Positions 50,794 through 59,111 of a stretch of 64,000 nucleotides of DNA are shown here, piece after piece. Position 1 is the stretch's first letter. Each line of letters opens with the position of its first letter. The stretch spans positions 124,001 through 188,000 of the forward strand of contig JBDIVM010000010.1 in the NCBI GenBank assembly GCA_039805905.1, written 5' to 3'. Made by a program: the position numbers and the translations under genes. Below the pieces are notes generated by a model. That model was not told the DNA's origin. It worked only from the letters and a program-made list of their open reading frames with translations, and did no database searches. This stretch comes from Thermohalobaculum sp039805905. Its GTDB lineage: Bacteria; Pseudomonadota; Alphaproteobacteria; Rhodobacterales; Rhodobacteraceae.

Positions 50794-51705
50794 ATGGCCC
50801 CTCTCTCCGAGAATGCGCGCGGCGCGATCTTCATGATGATCGCCATGGCCGGCTTCGTCTGCAACGATGCGCTGATGAAGCTGGTCTCGGCGGAGCTGAC
50901 GCTCTATCAGGCGGTGTTCCTCCGCGGGCTGATGGTTACCTCGATGCTGGCGCTGTTCGCGTTGAACCGCGGCGGGCTGATGCCCCGGATCGGGGGGACG
51001 AACCTGCGGCTCATCGGTCTGAGGCTCTTCGCCGAGGTCGGCGGCACCACCTGCTTCCTGACCGCGCTCTTCCACATGCCGATTGCCAACACCACGGCGA
51101 TCCTGCAGTCGATGCCGCTGGCGGTCACCCTCGCCGCCGCGCTGTTCCTGCGCGAGCCGGTCGGCTGGCGGCGCTACGCGGCCATCGCGGTAGGCTTTTC
51201 GGGCGTACTGGTCATCATCCGGCCGGGCTCGGACGGGTTCAGCGTCTACTCGGTCTGGGCCGTGGGCGCCGTCGCCTTCATGGTGCTGCGCGACCTCTCG
51301 ACCCGGCGGCTCGGCCGCGACGTGCCCTCGGTGTTCGTGGCGCTGACCACCGCCTCGGGGATCACCGTGTTCGGCGGCGCTGTCGCCGCCGCCGACGCCT
51401 TCCCGCCGGTCACCGGCCGGGCGATGGGGCTGATGGCCGCGGCGGCGGGGTTCCTGTTCGTCGGCTACCTCGCCAACGTGCTCGCGATGCGCCATGGCGA
51501 GATCGGCTTCGTCTCGCCCTTCCGCTACACGGTGATGATCTGGGCCATCGCCCTGGGCTTCCTCGTGTTCGGCGAGCGGCCGGATGCGCGCATGCTGGCG
51601 GGCAGCGCCATCGTGGTCGCGACCGGCATCTACACGCTCTACCGCGAGCGCCAGCGGGCGCGGCGCGTGCTGGCCGCACGCTCGGTGCCGGGTCGCGGGC
51701 TCTGA
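50794..51705 (+). CDS. EamA/RhaT-type drug/metabolite transporter
   Basis: 303 residues, ten membrane helices in two EamA repeats (FMMIAMAGFVCNDALMKLVS at the first helix; FVSPFRYTVMIWAIALGFLV in the second). It is a second DMT protein, clearly diverged from the one at 16171. It is likely to export a small metabolite or to import one in exchange. It lies between the hydroxylase operon and the second Pot-type importer; substrate unknown. Confidence 0.88.
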   Translation: MAPLSENARGAIFMMIAMAGFVCNDALMKLVSAELTLYQAVFLRGLMVTSMLALFALNRGGLMPRIGGTNLRLIGLRLFAEVGGTTCFLTALFHMPIANTTAILQSMPLAVTLAAALFLREPVGWRRYAAIAVGFSGVLVIIRPGSDGFSVYSVWAVGAVAFMVLRDLSTRRLGRDVPSVFVALTTASGITVFGGAVAAADAFPPVTGRAMGLMAAAAGFLFVGYLANVLAMRHGEIGFVSPFRYTVMIWAIALGFLVFGERPDARMLAGSAIVVATGIYTLYRERQRARRVLAARSVPGRGL

Positions 51706-51744
51706 GCCCGGGAGGCGTGGCCGGCCTCGGATTTTCCTTTCCGA

Positions 51745-51770
51745 ATGTCGGACATCCGGCGCATTATGCG
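51745..51770. promoter_or_regulatory. Twin dyads ATGTC-G-GACAT and CGCAT-T-ATGCG
   Basis: Two perfect five-base-arm dyads with single-base centres, at 51745-51755 and 51760-51770, 15 bases centre to centre, upstream of the second Pot-type importer operon. They could bind two regulator dimers or one tetramer on nearly the same DNA face. Confidence 0.4.
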
Positions 51771-51771
51771 T

Positions 51772-51797
51772 CCGGCGGCGGCCGTCTGCGCCGCCGG
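51772..51797 (+). terminator. GC-rich hairpin in the leader of the Pot-type operon
   Basis: CCGGCGGCG and CGCCGCCGG arms (nine perfect pairs, eight-base loop), 31 bases before the binding-protein start. It may end transcription from the upstream EamA gene or act as a leader structure. No T tract follows. Confidence 0.45.
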
Positions 51798-51827
51798 CAG
51801 ACCATATTCGCTCAGGGAGACCCCAAG

Positions 51828-52988
51828 ATGAGAACGTTCACGGCGTCCTGCGCGGCGGCGGCGCTTGCGCTTGGAATCGCGACCCCGCTGCTTGCGGCAG
51901 ACATGCTCCAGGCCCTCGGGGCCGGCGAGGGGCAGCTCGATATCGTCGCCTGGCCCGGCTACATCGAGCGCGGCGAGACCGACAAGAACTTCGACTGGGT
52001 GACCAAGTTCGAGGAGGCGACCGGCTGCAAGGTCAGCGTCAAGACCGCCAACACCTCGGACGAGATGGTGGCGCTGATGAACGAGGGCGGCTTCGACCTC
52101 GTCACCGCCTCGGGCGACGCCTCGCTGAGGCTGATCGCAGGCAAGCGGGTGCAGCCGGTCAACACCGCGCTGATCCCGAGCTGGTCCACCATCGACGAGC
52201 GGCTGCAGGACGCAGCGTGGCACACGGTGGACGGAGTGCATTACGGCACGCCCTACATGTGGGGCCCGAACGTGCTGATGTACAACACCAAGGTGTTCCC
52301 GGAGGCGCCGACGAGCTGGAGCGTGGTGTTCGAGGCGATGGACCTGCCGGACGGCAAGCCGAACGCGGGCCGCGTGCAGGCCTATGACGGACCGATCCAT
52401 GTGGCCGACGCGGCGCTCTACCTGATGCACAACAGGCCAGAACTCGGGATCAAGAGCCCCTACGAGCTCAACGAGGACCAGTACAAGGCCGCGCTCGACC
52501 TGTTGCGCCAGCAGCGGAAGCTGGTGGGGCGCTACTGGCACGACGCCTTCATCCAGATGGAGGACTTCAAGAACGAGGGCGTGGTCGCCTCGGGCTCGTG
52601 GCCGTTCCAGGTCAACATCCTGAAGTCCGAGGGACAGCCGGTCGCCTCGACGATCCCGGTCGAGGGGGCCACGGGTTGGGCCGACACCACCATGCTGCAT
52701 GCGGACGCGGCGCATCCGAACTGCGCCTATCTGTGGATGGAGCACACGCTGAGCTCGCCGTTGCAGTCGGATCTCTCGGTCTGGTTCGGCGCCGTGCCCA
52801 GCGTGCCCGCCGCCTGCACCGACGGGCGCGGCATGCAGAATGCCGAGGGCTGCGCCGCCAACGGGCTCGGCGATTTCGAGAAGATCCGGTTCTGGACCAC
52901 GCCGGTCTCGAAATGCGCGAGCCAGGGCGAGTGCGTGCCTTATTACCGCTGGGTCTCGGACTATATCGGGGTGATCGGCGGGCGCTGA
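51828..52988 (+). CDS. ABC substrate-binding protein, polyamine (PotD) type
   Basis: 386 residues with a Sec signal peptide (1-24, MRTFTASCAAAALALGIATP...LAA). Mature blocks: QLDIVAWPGYIERGETD, EATGCKVSVKTANTSDEMV, FDLVTASGDASLRLIAGKR, GTPYMWGPNVLMYNTKVFP, the pattern of alphaproteobacterial spermidine/putrescine-type binding proteins. GGGAGA lies 12 bases before the ATG. It leads the operon with ATPase and two permeases; polyamine or a related cation is the best guess for the ligand. Confidence 0.92.
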   Translation: MRTFTASCAAAALALGIATPLLAADMLQALGAGEGQLDIVAWPGYIERGETDKNFDWVTKFEEATGCKVSVKTANTSDEMVALMNEGGFDLVTASGDASLRLIAGKRVQPVNTALIPSWSTIDERLQDAAWHTVDGVHYGTPYMWGPNVLMYNTKVFPEAPTSWSVVFEAMDLPDGKPNAGRVQAYDGPIHVADAALYLMHNRPELGIKSPYELNEDQYKAALDLLRQQRKLVGRYWHDAFIQMEDFKNEGVVASGSWPFQVNILKSEGQPVASTIPVEGATGWADTTMLHADAAHPNCAYLWMEHTLSSPLQSDLSVWFGAVPSVPAACTDGRGMQNAEGCAANGLGDFEKIRFWTTPVSKCASQGECVPYYRWVSDYIGVIGGR

Positions 52989-53007
52989 GCGGCGTAAGTG
53001 ATGCGGT

Positions 53008-53028
53008 GCCCCGGCGTTCAGCCGGGGC
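53008..53028 (+). terminator. Hairpin between binding-protein gene and ATPase gene
   Basis: GCCCCGGC and GCCGGGGC, perfect eight-base arms, loop GTTCA, 20 bases after the binding-protein stop and about 65 before the ATPase start. Same arrangement as in the other two importer operons. Confidence 0.55.
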
Positions 53029-53092
53029 CTCGTTCCGCTCCGCCTGGCGCGTCGAGGCGCTGGCCCGGGGCCGGGACGCGGAGAAATCCTTC

Positions 53093-54085
53093 ATGACCAC
53101 TGCCGTGCTGTTCCGGAAGGTCTCGCGCCATTTCGGCGCCGTGCGCGCCGTCGACGGCGTGGATCTTGCCGTCGCCGAGGGCGAGTTCTTCGCCATGCTC
53201 GGCCCCTCGGGCTCGGGCAAGACCACCTGCCTGCGCCTGATCGCCGGCTTTGAGCAGCCGACCGCGGGGCATATCGAGATCTTCGGCGAGGCCGTCGAGG
53301 GGCTGCCGCCCTACCGGCGCAACGTCAACACCGTATTCCAGGACTATGCGCTGTTCCCGCATCTGAACGTCCGCGACAATGTCGCCTACGGGCTGATGGT
53401 GCGGAAGGTCGCGAGGCCCGAGCGGCGTGCCCGCGCCGAGGAGGCGCTGGCCCTCGTCAAGCTCGAGGGCTATGGCGACCGGCGGCCCGGCCAGCTCTCG
53501 GGCGGGCAGCGCCAGCGCGTGGCGCTGGCGCGCGCGCTGGTGAACCGGCCGCGCGTGCTCCTGCTGGACGAGCCGCTGGGCGCGCTCGACCTGAAGCTCC
53601 GCGAGCAGATGCAGGAGGAACTGAAGGCGCTGCAGGCGAAGCTCGGCATCACCTTCGTCTTCGTCACCCACGACCAGGGCGAGGCGCTGTCGATGGCCGA
53701 CCGGGTGGCGGTGTTCAACGAGGGGAAGATCGTCCAGGTCGGAACGCCGCAGGAGATCTATGGCCGGCCGCGCACCCGCTTCGTTGCCGATTTCGTCGGC
53801 TCGTCGAACGTGCTGCCGCCCGATCTCACCCGCGCGCTGGGCGGACCGGACGTCTGGGCGAGCCTCAGACCGGAGGCGATACGGCTCGCCGATCCCGCGG
53901 TGGCGCGCGTCGCGGGGCGGGTAGCGGCAGTGCGCTATCTCGGGGCGGCGACCCGGGTCGCGGTCGATGTGAACGGCGTGGCGCTGGCGGCGCTGGTGCC
54001 GGCCGGGAGCGCGGTGCCGGGCGAGGGCGAGACCGCCGGGCTGGCGTGGGACGCGGATGCGCTCCACCCGATGGAGGCCGGGTGA
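53093..54085 (+). CDS. ABC transporter ATP-binding protein, PotA type
   Basis: 330 residues. Walker A GPSGSGKTT, Q-loop VFQDYALFPHL, signature LSGGQRQRVALARALV, Walker B LLLDEPLGALD, H-loop VTHDQGEAL, then a TOBE-like C-terminal domain. The ATG 53093 (MTTAVLFRKVSRHFGAV) is chosen; the longer frame is out of family. TGATG coupling to the first permease at 54083-54087. Confidence 0.94.
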   Translation: MTTAVLFRKVSRHFGAVRAVDGVDLAVAEGEFFAMLGPSGSGKTTCLRLIAGFEQPTAGHIEIFGEAVEGLPPYRRNVNTVFQDYALFPHLNVRDNVAYGLMVRKVARPERRARAEEALALVKLEGYGDRRPGQLSGGQRQRVALARALVNRPRVLLLDEPLGALDLKLREQMQEELKALQAKLGITFVFVTHDQGEALSMADRVAVFNEGKIVQVGTPQEIYGRPRTRFVADFVGSSNVLPPDLTRALGGPDVWASLRPEAIRLADPAVARVAGRVAAVRYLGAATRVAVDVNGVALAALVPAGSAVPGEGETAGLAWDADALHPMEAG

Positions 54086-55023
54086 TGGCCGGGGCCGTCA
54101 GCGCGGCCCGCACGGGGCTGGCCGCCCGGGCGTCGGACCTGCTCTGGCGCCGCCCGTGGCTGCTCCTGCTGCTGATGCTGACGCCGCCGCTCCTGTGGCT
54201 CGGCATCGTCTATCTGGGGTCGCTGTTCGCGCTCCTGCTGCAGAGCTTCTTCTCGATCGACGAGTTCTCCGGGCTGATCCGCTACGAGCTGACGCTCAAG
54301 ACCTATGCCGAACTCCTGCGGCCGTCGAACTTCGACATCATCCTCCGCACCGTCGGGATGGCGGCGGCGGTGACGCTGGCCTCGGCGGTGATCGCCTTCC
54401 CGATCGCCTATTTCGCCGCCCGCTATGCGAGGGGGCGCTGGAAGGCGCTGTTCTACCTCGGCGTCATGCTGCCGCTGTGGTCGAGCTATCTGGTCAAGGT
54501 CTACGCCTGGAAGCTGATCCTGGCCAAGGAGGGCATCCTGACCTGGTTCCTGGGCAAGGCGGGGCTGATGCCAGTGCTGGAAGCGGTGCTGGCGCTGCCG
54601 GTGATCGGCGGCAACTCGCTGTCGGTGAGCTATATCGGCACCTTCGTGGTCTTCGTCTATGTCTGGCTCCCCTTCATGATCCTGCCGATGCAGGCGGCAC
54701 TCGAGCGGGTGCCGGCGAGCCTGATCGAGGCCGCGTCCGACCTCGGCGCCGCGCCCGGACAGACGCTGGTCACGGTGATCCTGCCGCTGGCGCTGCCAGG
54801 CGTCATCGCGGGCTCGATCTTCACCTTCTCGCTGACGCTCGGGGACTACATCATCCCGCAGATCGTCGGCTCGTCGCGGCTGTTCATCGGCCAGGCGGTC
54901 TATGCCCATCAGGGCACCGCGGGGAACATCCCGCTGGCGGCGGCCTTCACGGTGGTGCCGATCGTGATCATGGGCTTCTACCTGTGGATGGCCAAGCGGC
55001 AGGGGGCGTTCGATGCGCTCTGA
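54085..55023 (+). CDS. ABC transporter permease, PotB type
   Basis: 312 residues, six membrane helices plus a long N-terminus (about 25 residues before the first helix). EAA loop EAASDLGAAPGQTLVTVILPL. It pairs with the PotC-like permease, which it overlaps by 11 bases, and starts inside the ATPase stop (TGATG). Confidence 0.92.
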   Translation: MAGAVSAARTGLAARASDLLWRRPWLLLLLMLTPPLLWLGIVYLGSLFALLLQSFFSIDEFSGLIRYELTLKTYAELLRPSNFDIILRTVGMAAAVTLASAVIAFPIAYFAARYARGRWKALFYLGVMLPLWSSYLVKVYAWKLILAKEGILTWFLGKAGLMPVLEAVLALPVIGGNSLSVSYIGTFVVFVYVWLPFMILPMQAALERVPASLIEAASDLGAAPGQTLVTVILPLALPGVIAGSIFTFSLTLGDYIIPQIVGSSRLFIGQAVYAHQGTAGNIPLAAAFTVVPIVIMGFYLWMAKRQGAFDAL

Positions 55024-55825
55024 CCGCTCCCGAGCGCCGCTCGGCCTCAGGATCGCCGCCTTCGCCGGGCTCGGCTTCCTGCACCTGCCGCTCCTGCTGA
55101 TCTTCCTCTATGCCTTCACCACCGAGGAACGGACCTATCAGTTCCCGCCGCCGGGCCTGACGCTGCAATGGTTCGCGGTGACCTGGAACCGGCCCGACGT
55201 GTGGCAGGCGCTGGGGCTTTCGTTGAAGGTGGCCGCGATCTCGACCGCCTTCGCCATCGTGCTCGGCACGCTCTGCGCCGCCGCGGTGTCGGGCTCGCGG
55301 TTCTTCGGGCGCGAGGTGGTGTCGCTCCTGGTGATCCTGCCGATCGCGCTGCCGGGCATCATCACCGGCATCGCGCTGCGCTCGGCCTTCTCGATCGCCG
55401 AGATCCCGTTCTCGACCTGGACCATCGTGCTGGGCCATGCGACCTTCTGCATCGTGGTGGTCTACAACAATGCGGTGGCGCGGTTCCGGCGCCTGTCGGG
55501 CTCGCTGGTCGAGGCGTCGATGGATCTGGGCGCCGACGGGTTCCAGACCTTCCGCCACGTGATCCTGCCGAACATCGGCACCGCGCTGCTGGCGGGCGGC
55601 ATGCTGGCCTTCGCGCTGAGCTTCGACGAGGTGATCGTGACCACCTTCACGGCGGGCCAGCAGCAGACCCTGCCGATCTGGATGCTTGAGGAGCTGGTGC
55701 GCCCGCGCCAGCGGCCGGTGACCAACGTGGTCGCAATGGTGGTGGTGCTGGTCACCTTCCTGCCCATCCTCGCCGCCCATTACCTGACCCGCGACGGCGA
55801 CCAGATCGCCGGGGCGGGCAAGTGA
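55013..55825 (+). CDS. ABC transporter permease, PotC type
   Basis: 270 residues, six membrane helices. EAA loop EASMDLGADGFQTFRHVILPN. The block FAFTTEER-like YAFTTEERTYQFPP after helix 1 is typical of PotC. Last gene of the second polyamine-type importer; a GC-rich palindrome at 55829-55843 follows and may end the transcript. Confidence 0.92.
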   Translation: MRSDRSRAPLGLRIAAFAGLGFLHLPLLLIFLYAFTTEERTYQFPPPGLTLQWFAVTWNRPDVWQALGLSLKVAAISTAFAIVLGTLCAAAVSGSRFFGREVVSLLVILPIALPGIITGIALRSAFSIAEIPFSTWTIVLGHATFCIVVVYNNAVARFRRLSGSLVEASMDLGADGFQTFRHVILPNIGTALLAGGMLAFALSFDEVIVTTFTAGQQQTLPIWMLEELVRPRQRPVTNVVAMVVVLVTFLPILAAHYLTRDGDQIAGAGK

Positions 55826-55862
55826 CCTGCGGCGCGGCGCCGCGGCACGCACCTCGCGCGCG

Positions 55863-55908
55863 ATTCCCGGGACGGGCGGCGATCCTTGATCCGTGTCATT
55901 CCCGGGAC
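55863..55908. repeat. Direct repeat ATTCCCGGGAC
   Basis: Two identical 11-base copies at 55863-55873 and 55898-55908, 35 bases apart, each carrying the CCCGGG palindrome. They lie 51 to 96 bases before the start of the adaptor gene, so they may be regulator sites. Confidence 0.4.
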
Positions 55909-55958
55909 AGCAGATTCCCCTAGTCTGGAAGCTGAGAGCGCAGAACCGGACCGAAGGC

Positions 55959-56954
55959 ATGATCCGACGCCTCCTGCAGATCGCTGTCATCACCGCGCTC
56001 GCCGGCGCGGGCTGGTGGTGGTATGCGCACCGCCCCCTCGCCGCCGCCGTGGCCGAGCTCACCCGCGGTGACGCCGCCCGGGTAGTCTACGCCACCGGCG
56101 TCGTCGAGCCAGATCGATGGGCCGAGGTCACCACGCTCCAGCGCGCCCGCATCGTCGAGACCTGCCGCTGCGAGGGCCAGCAGGTGCCCGAGGGGATGCT
56201 TCTGTTTCGCCTCGACGATTCCGAACTTCGCGCCCGGCTGACCGAGCTCGAGGCGCGCCTCGCCTTCGCGGAGCAGGAATTCACCCGGGCCGAGGGCCTG
56301 CTGGACCGCCGAGTCGGCACCAGGGAGCGCTACGAGGAGGCCTTCGCCGAGCGCTCCAGCCTGCGCGGCGCCGTGGCCGCGATCAAGAGCCAGATGAACG
56401 ACTTCGAGATCCGTGCCCCGATGGAAGGACAGGTGCTGCGGATCGACGGCGAGGTCGGAGAGGTGGCCGAACCCGGCGAGGCGCTGGCCTGGATCGGCCA
56501 GCCGCGGCCGCTGCGGATCGTCGCCGAGGTCAACGAGGAGGACATCCCGCTGGTCGCGACCGGGCATCAGGCGCTGATCCTCGCCGATGCCTTCCCCGAT
56601 CGCGGGCTGCCGGCGACAGTCGGGCAGATCACGCCCAAGGGCGACCCGGTGCTGAAGACCTACCGGGTCTATCTGCCCCTGCCGGACGACACGCCGCTGT
56701 TCATCGGCATGTCCGTCGACGTCAACATCGTCATCGAGGTGCATGAAGGCGTGGTCCTGGCTCCCGCCCAGGCCCTGACCCGCGGCACGCTGCAGGTGCT
56801 GCGCGCGGACGGCACCGTCGAGATCCGCGAGGTCGCGACCGGCATCGCCGGCACCGCCCGGGTCGAGATCGTGTCGGGCGCCGAGGCGGGCGAGCGGGTG
56901 CTCACGCCGGCCATCGACGGCATCGGGGCGGGCGACCGGGTGCGGGTGCGATGA
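55959..56954 (+). CDS. HlyD/RND-type periplasmic adaptor (membrane fusion protein)
   Basis: 331 residues. N-terminal membrane anchor (about 8-27), lipoyl-like halves flanking an alpha-helical coiled-coil hairpin (LRARLTELEARLAFAEQEF; RYEEAFAERSSLRGAVAAIK), and a C-terminal beta-barrel part (GMSVDVNIVIEVHEG; VLAPAQALTRGTLQVL). It would couple the following ABC permease/ATPase pair to the outer envelope. The ATG 55959 (MIRRLLQ) directly precedes the anchor; an upstream in-frame ATG at 55893 is less likely. Confidence 0.88.
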   Translation: MIRRLLQIAVITALAGAGWWWYAHRPLAAAVAELTRGDAARVVYATGVVEPDRWAEVTTLQRARIVETCRCEGQQVPEGMLLFRLDDSELRARLTELEARLAFAEQEFTRAEGLLDRRVGTRERYEEAFAERSSLRGAVAAIKSQMNDFEIRAPMEGQVLRIDGEVGEVAEPGEALAWIGQPRPLRIVAEVNEEDIPLVATGHQALILADAFPDRGLPATVGQITPKGDPVLKTYRVYLPLPDDTPLFIGMSVDVNIVIEVHEGVVLAPAQALTRGTLQVLRADGTVEIREVATGIAGTARVEIVSGAEAGERVLTPAIDGIGAGDRVRVR

Positions 56955-56955
56955 C

Positions 56956-58194
56956 ATGCGGCTTCTGCTCGAGATCGCATATACGCACATCATGGGCCGC
57001 GGGCGGCAGACGCTGGTGTCGATCGCCGGCGTGACGCTCGGCGTCGGCTTCGCCATCGCCATGGCGGCACTGATGCAGGGCAGCCAGGCCGAGTTCGTCG
57101 GCACGCTGATCGACGCCATGCCGCACGTGCAGGTGACCGACGAGCAGCGCACGCCGCCGGTCCAGCCGGCCGAGCGGGTCTTCGAGGCGGTGGCCTTTCA
57201 CGGGCTCCGGCCCGAGGACGATATACGCGGCATCCTGAACCCGACCGCAGCGGTCGCCCGCCTCCGGGCCTGGGTGCCGGGCACCCTGTCGGCCGGCCTC
57301 GCGCTCCAGGGCGTCGCCCGCTACGGCGGTTCCGAGCGCGCGGTGCAGATCATGGGGATCGAGCCCCGCGACGCTCTCCGGGTCTCGCAGATCGGCGAGG
57401 ACATGGTTGCCGGGCGGTTCGAGGAGCTCGATGCCGCAGGGTTCTCGGTGGTCATCGGCGACCGGCTGGCACGGCGCCTCTCCGCCGAGATCGGCGACGG
57501 CATCCGGCTGACCACAGCGACCGGCGTCGCGCGCCAGTTCAAGGTGGTCGGCCTGTTCCACACCGGCGTCGTCTCCAGCGATGAATCGCTGGTCTATGTG
57601 CGGCTGAAATCGGCGCAGGTGCTGGCGGCACGGCAGAACGCGGTCAACGACATCCGGATCCGGCTCGGCGACCCGGACAGCGCCCGGCTGATCGCCGCCC
57701 GCACCGAGGAGATGCTGGGCTACAAGTCGGTCTCGTGGCAGGAGGCGAACGAAGACCTGCTGGAGGCGTTCCAGATCCGCAACGTCATCATGTACACGGT
57801 GGTCGCCGCGATCCTGGTGGTGGCCGGGTTCGGCATCTTCAACATCGTCTCGATCATCACCCATGAGAAATCCCGCGACATCGCCATCCTGAAGTCGCTC
57901 GGCTTTCGCGAGCGCGATATCCGCTTCATCTTCCTGGCCGAGGGCACGCTGATGGGGCTGAGCGGCAGCCTGCTCGGCGCGGCGCTCGGCTTCGCCCTGA
58001 CCCGTTTCATGTCCGGAATCGAGTTCAACGTCGCGCAGGCGACCGAGGTCACGCACCTGCCGGTGACATACAACGCGCTGCATTACGTGATCGCCGCCTC
58101 GCTGGCGGTCGGCTCGGCCGGAATCGCGGGCTACCTGCCGGCGCGGAAGGCCTCGCGCGGCAACCCGGTCGACATCATCCGGGGGGCGACATGA
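56956..58194 (+). CDS. FtsX-domain ABC permease (MacB/LolC-E type)
   Basis: 412 residues. One N-terminal helix (about 18-40), a large periplasmic domain (about 45-270), and three C-terminal helices within an FtsX domain (NVIMYTVVAAILVVAGFGIF; NIVSIITHEKSRDIAILKSLG; SLLGAALGFALTRF). Such proteins release lipoproteins or pump substrates mechanically rather than through a channel. Starts one base after the adaptor stop and overlaps the ATPase by four bases. Confidence 0.9.
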   Translation: MRLLLEIAYTHIMGRGRQTLVSIAGVTLGVGFAIAMAALMQGSQAEFVGTLIDAMPHVQVTDEQRTPPVQPAERVFEAVAFHGLRPEDDIRGILNPTAAVARLRAWVPGTLSAGLALQGVARYGGSERAVQIMGIEPRDALRVSQIGEDMVAGRFEELDAAGFSVVIGDRLARRLSAEIGDGIRLTTATGVARQFKVVGLFHTGVVSSDESLVYVRLKSAQVLAARQNAVNDIRIRLGDPDSARLIAARTEEMLGYKSVSWQEANEDLLEAFQIRNVIMYTVVAAILVVAGFGIFNIVSIITHEKSRDIAILKSLGFRERDIRFIFLAEGTLMGLSGSLLGAALGFALTRFMSGIEFNVAQATEVTHLPVTYNALHYVIAASLAVGSAGIAGYLPARKASRGNPVDIIRGAT

Positions 58195-58904
58195 GTGCAG
58201 CGGATGCTGCCCCGCCGCTCGTCGAGGCCCGACAGGCGACCCGGATCCTGCCCGAGACCGTGCCGGTGACGCTGGTCGAGGACATCGACCTTGCGATCGG
58301 TCGCGGCGAGCTGGTGGCGATCACCGGCCCGTCGGGCTCGGGCAAGTCGTCGCTGCTCTACCTGCTGGGGCTGCTCGACACCCCGACCGCCGGCGAAATC
58401 CTGTTCGAGGGCCGGCCGACCCACGAGTTCGACAAGGACACCAGGGCCGCGATCCGGCTTTCCGGCATCGGGTTCGTGTTCCAGTTCCACTTCCTGCTGC
58501 CCGAGTTCACCGTGATCGGCAACGTGATGGTGCCGATGCGCCGGCTCGGACGATGGACACCGGCCGAGATCGAGGCGCGGGCGGCGGCGATTCTCGAGTC
58601 GCTCGGGCTCGGCGACCACATGCGCAAGCGTCCGGACCAGCTCTCCGGCGGGCAGCGCCAGCGGGTGGCGGTCGCCCGGGCGCTTGCCAACGACCCGCCC
58701 CTGATCCTTGCCGACGAGCCGACCGGCTCGCTCGATTCGCGGGCGTCGGAGCAGGTTTTCGAGATCCTGGAGCGGATCGCGGCCGACGGCGCCAAGAGCG
58801 TGGTCGCGGTGACCCACGACATGGAGATGGCCGGGCGGATGCACCGGAGGATCCATCTGGTCGACGGAAGGGTCGTGAGCGACGAAGCGCGGGTCGGCGC
58901 CTGA
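58191..58904 (+). CDS. ABC ATPase, LolD/MacB type
   Basis: 237 residues. Walker A GPSGSGKSS, GIGFVFQFHFLLPEFTV (the Q-loop form common in LolD/MacB), signature LSGGQRQRVAVARAL, Walker B LILADEPTGSLDS, H-loop VTHDMEMA. With the adaptor and FtsX permease it forms a three-gene envelope export system; no outer membrane factor gene is present here. Confidence 0.94.
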   Translation: MSAADAAPPLVEARQATRILPETVPVTLVEDIDLAIGRGELVAITGPSGSGKSSLLYLLGLLDTPTAGEILFEGRPTHEFDKDTRAAIRLSGIGFVFQFHFLLPEFTVIGNVMVPMRRLGRWTPAEIEARAAAILESLGLGDHMRKRPDQLSGGQRQRVAVARALANDPPLILADEPTGSLDSRASEQVFEILERIAADGAKSVVAVTHDMEMAGRMHRRIHLVDGRVVSDEARVGA

Positions 58905-58906
58905 GA

Positions 58907-58929
58907 GTCCGGCCGTTGCAATGCCGGAC
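58907..58929 (+). terminator. Hairpin after the LolD-like gene
   Basis: GTCCGGC and GCCGGAC, seven perfect pairs with a nine-base loop, two bases after the ATPase stop. No T tract, so weak as an intrinsic terminator. Confidence 0.45.
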
Positions 58930-59008
58930 CGGCTGCCGGCGGCACCCGGAGTGGCCCGCCGCCGCGGCGCGCCCGGCGTCGATCGTATCGATCAAATCGA
59001 CCCGTCAC

Positions 59009-59032
59009 ATAAGTGCAAAACATTTTACTTAT
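59009..59032. promoter_or_regulatory. AT-rich dyad ATAAGT...ACTTAT upstream of the phosphonate importer
   Basis: Six-base arms ATAAGT (59009-59014) and ACTTAT (59027-59032) enclose AAAA and TTTT stretches that are also complementary. An overlapping palindrome CTTATAAG occupies 59028-59035. This AT-rich island, about 80 bases before the binding-protein gene, is a good candidate promoter/operator. Confidence 0.5.
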
Positions 59033-59111
59033 AAGCGGTTTCCGCGCAGCATTGTGCCGCCCCGCCCCCGAGCGGGCGCCACGACATGACAAAAGGGAGG
59101 TTCCGCCCACC

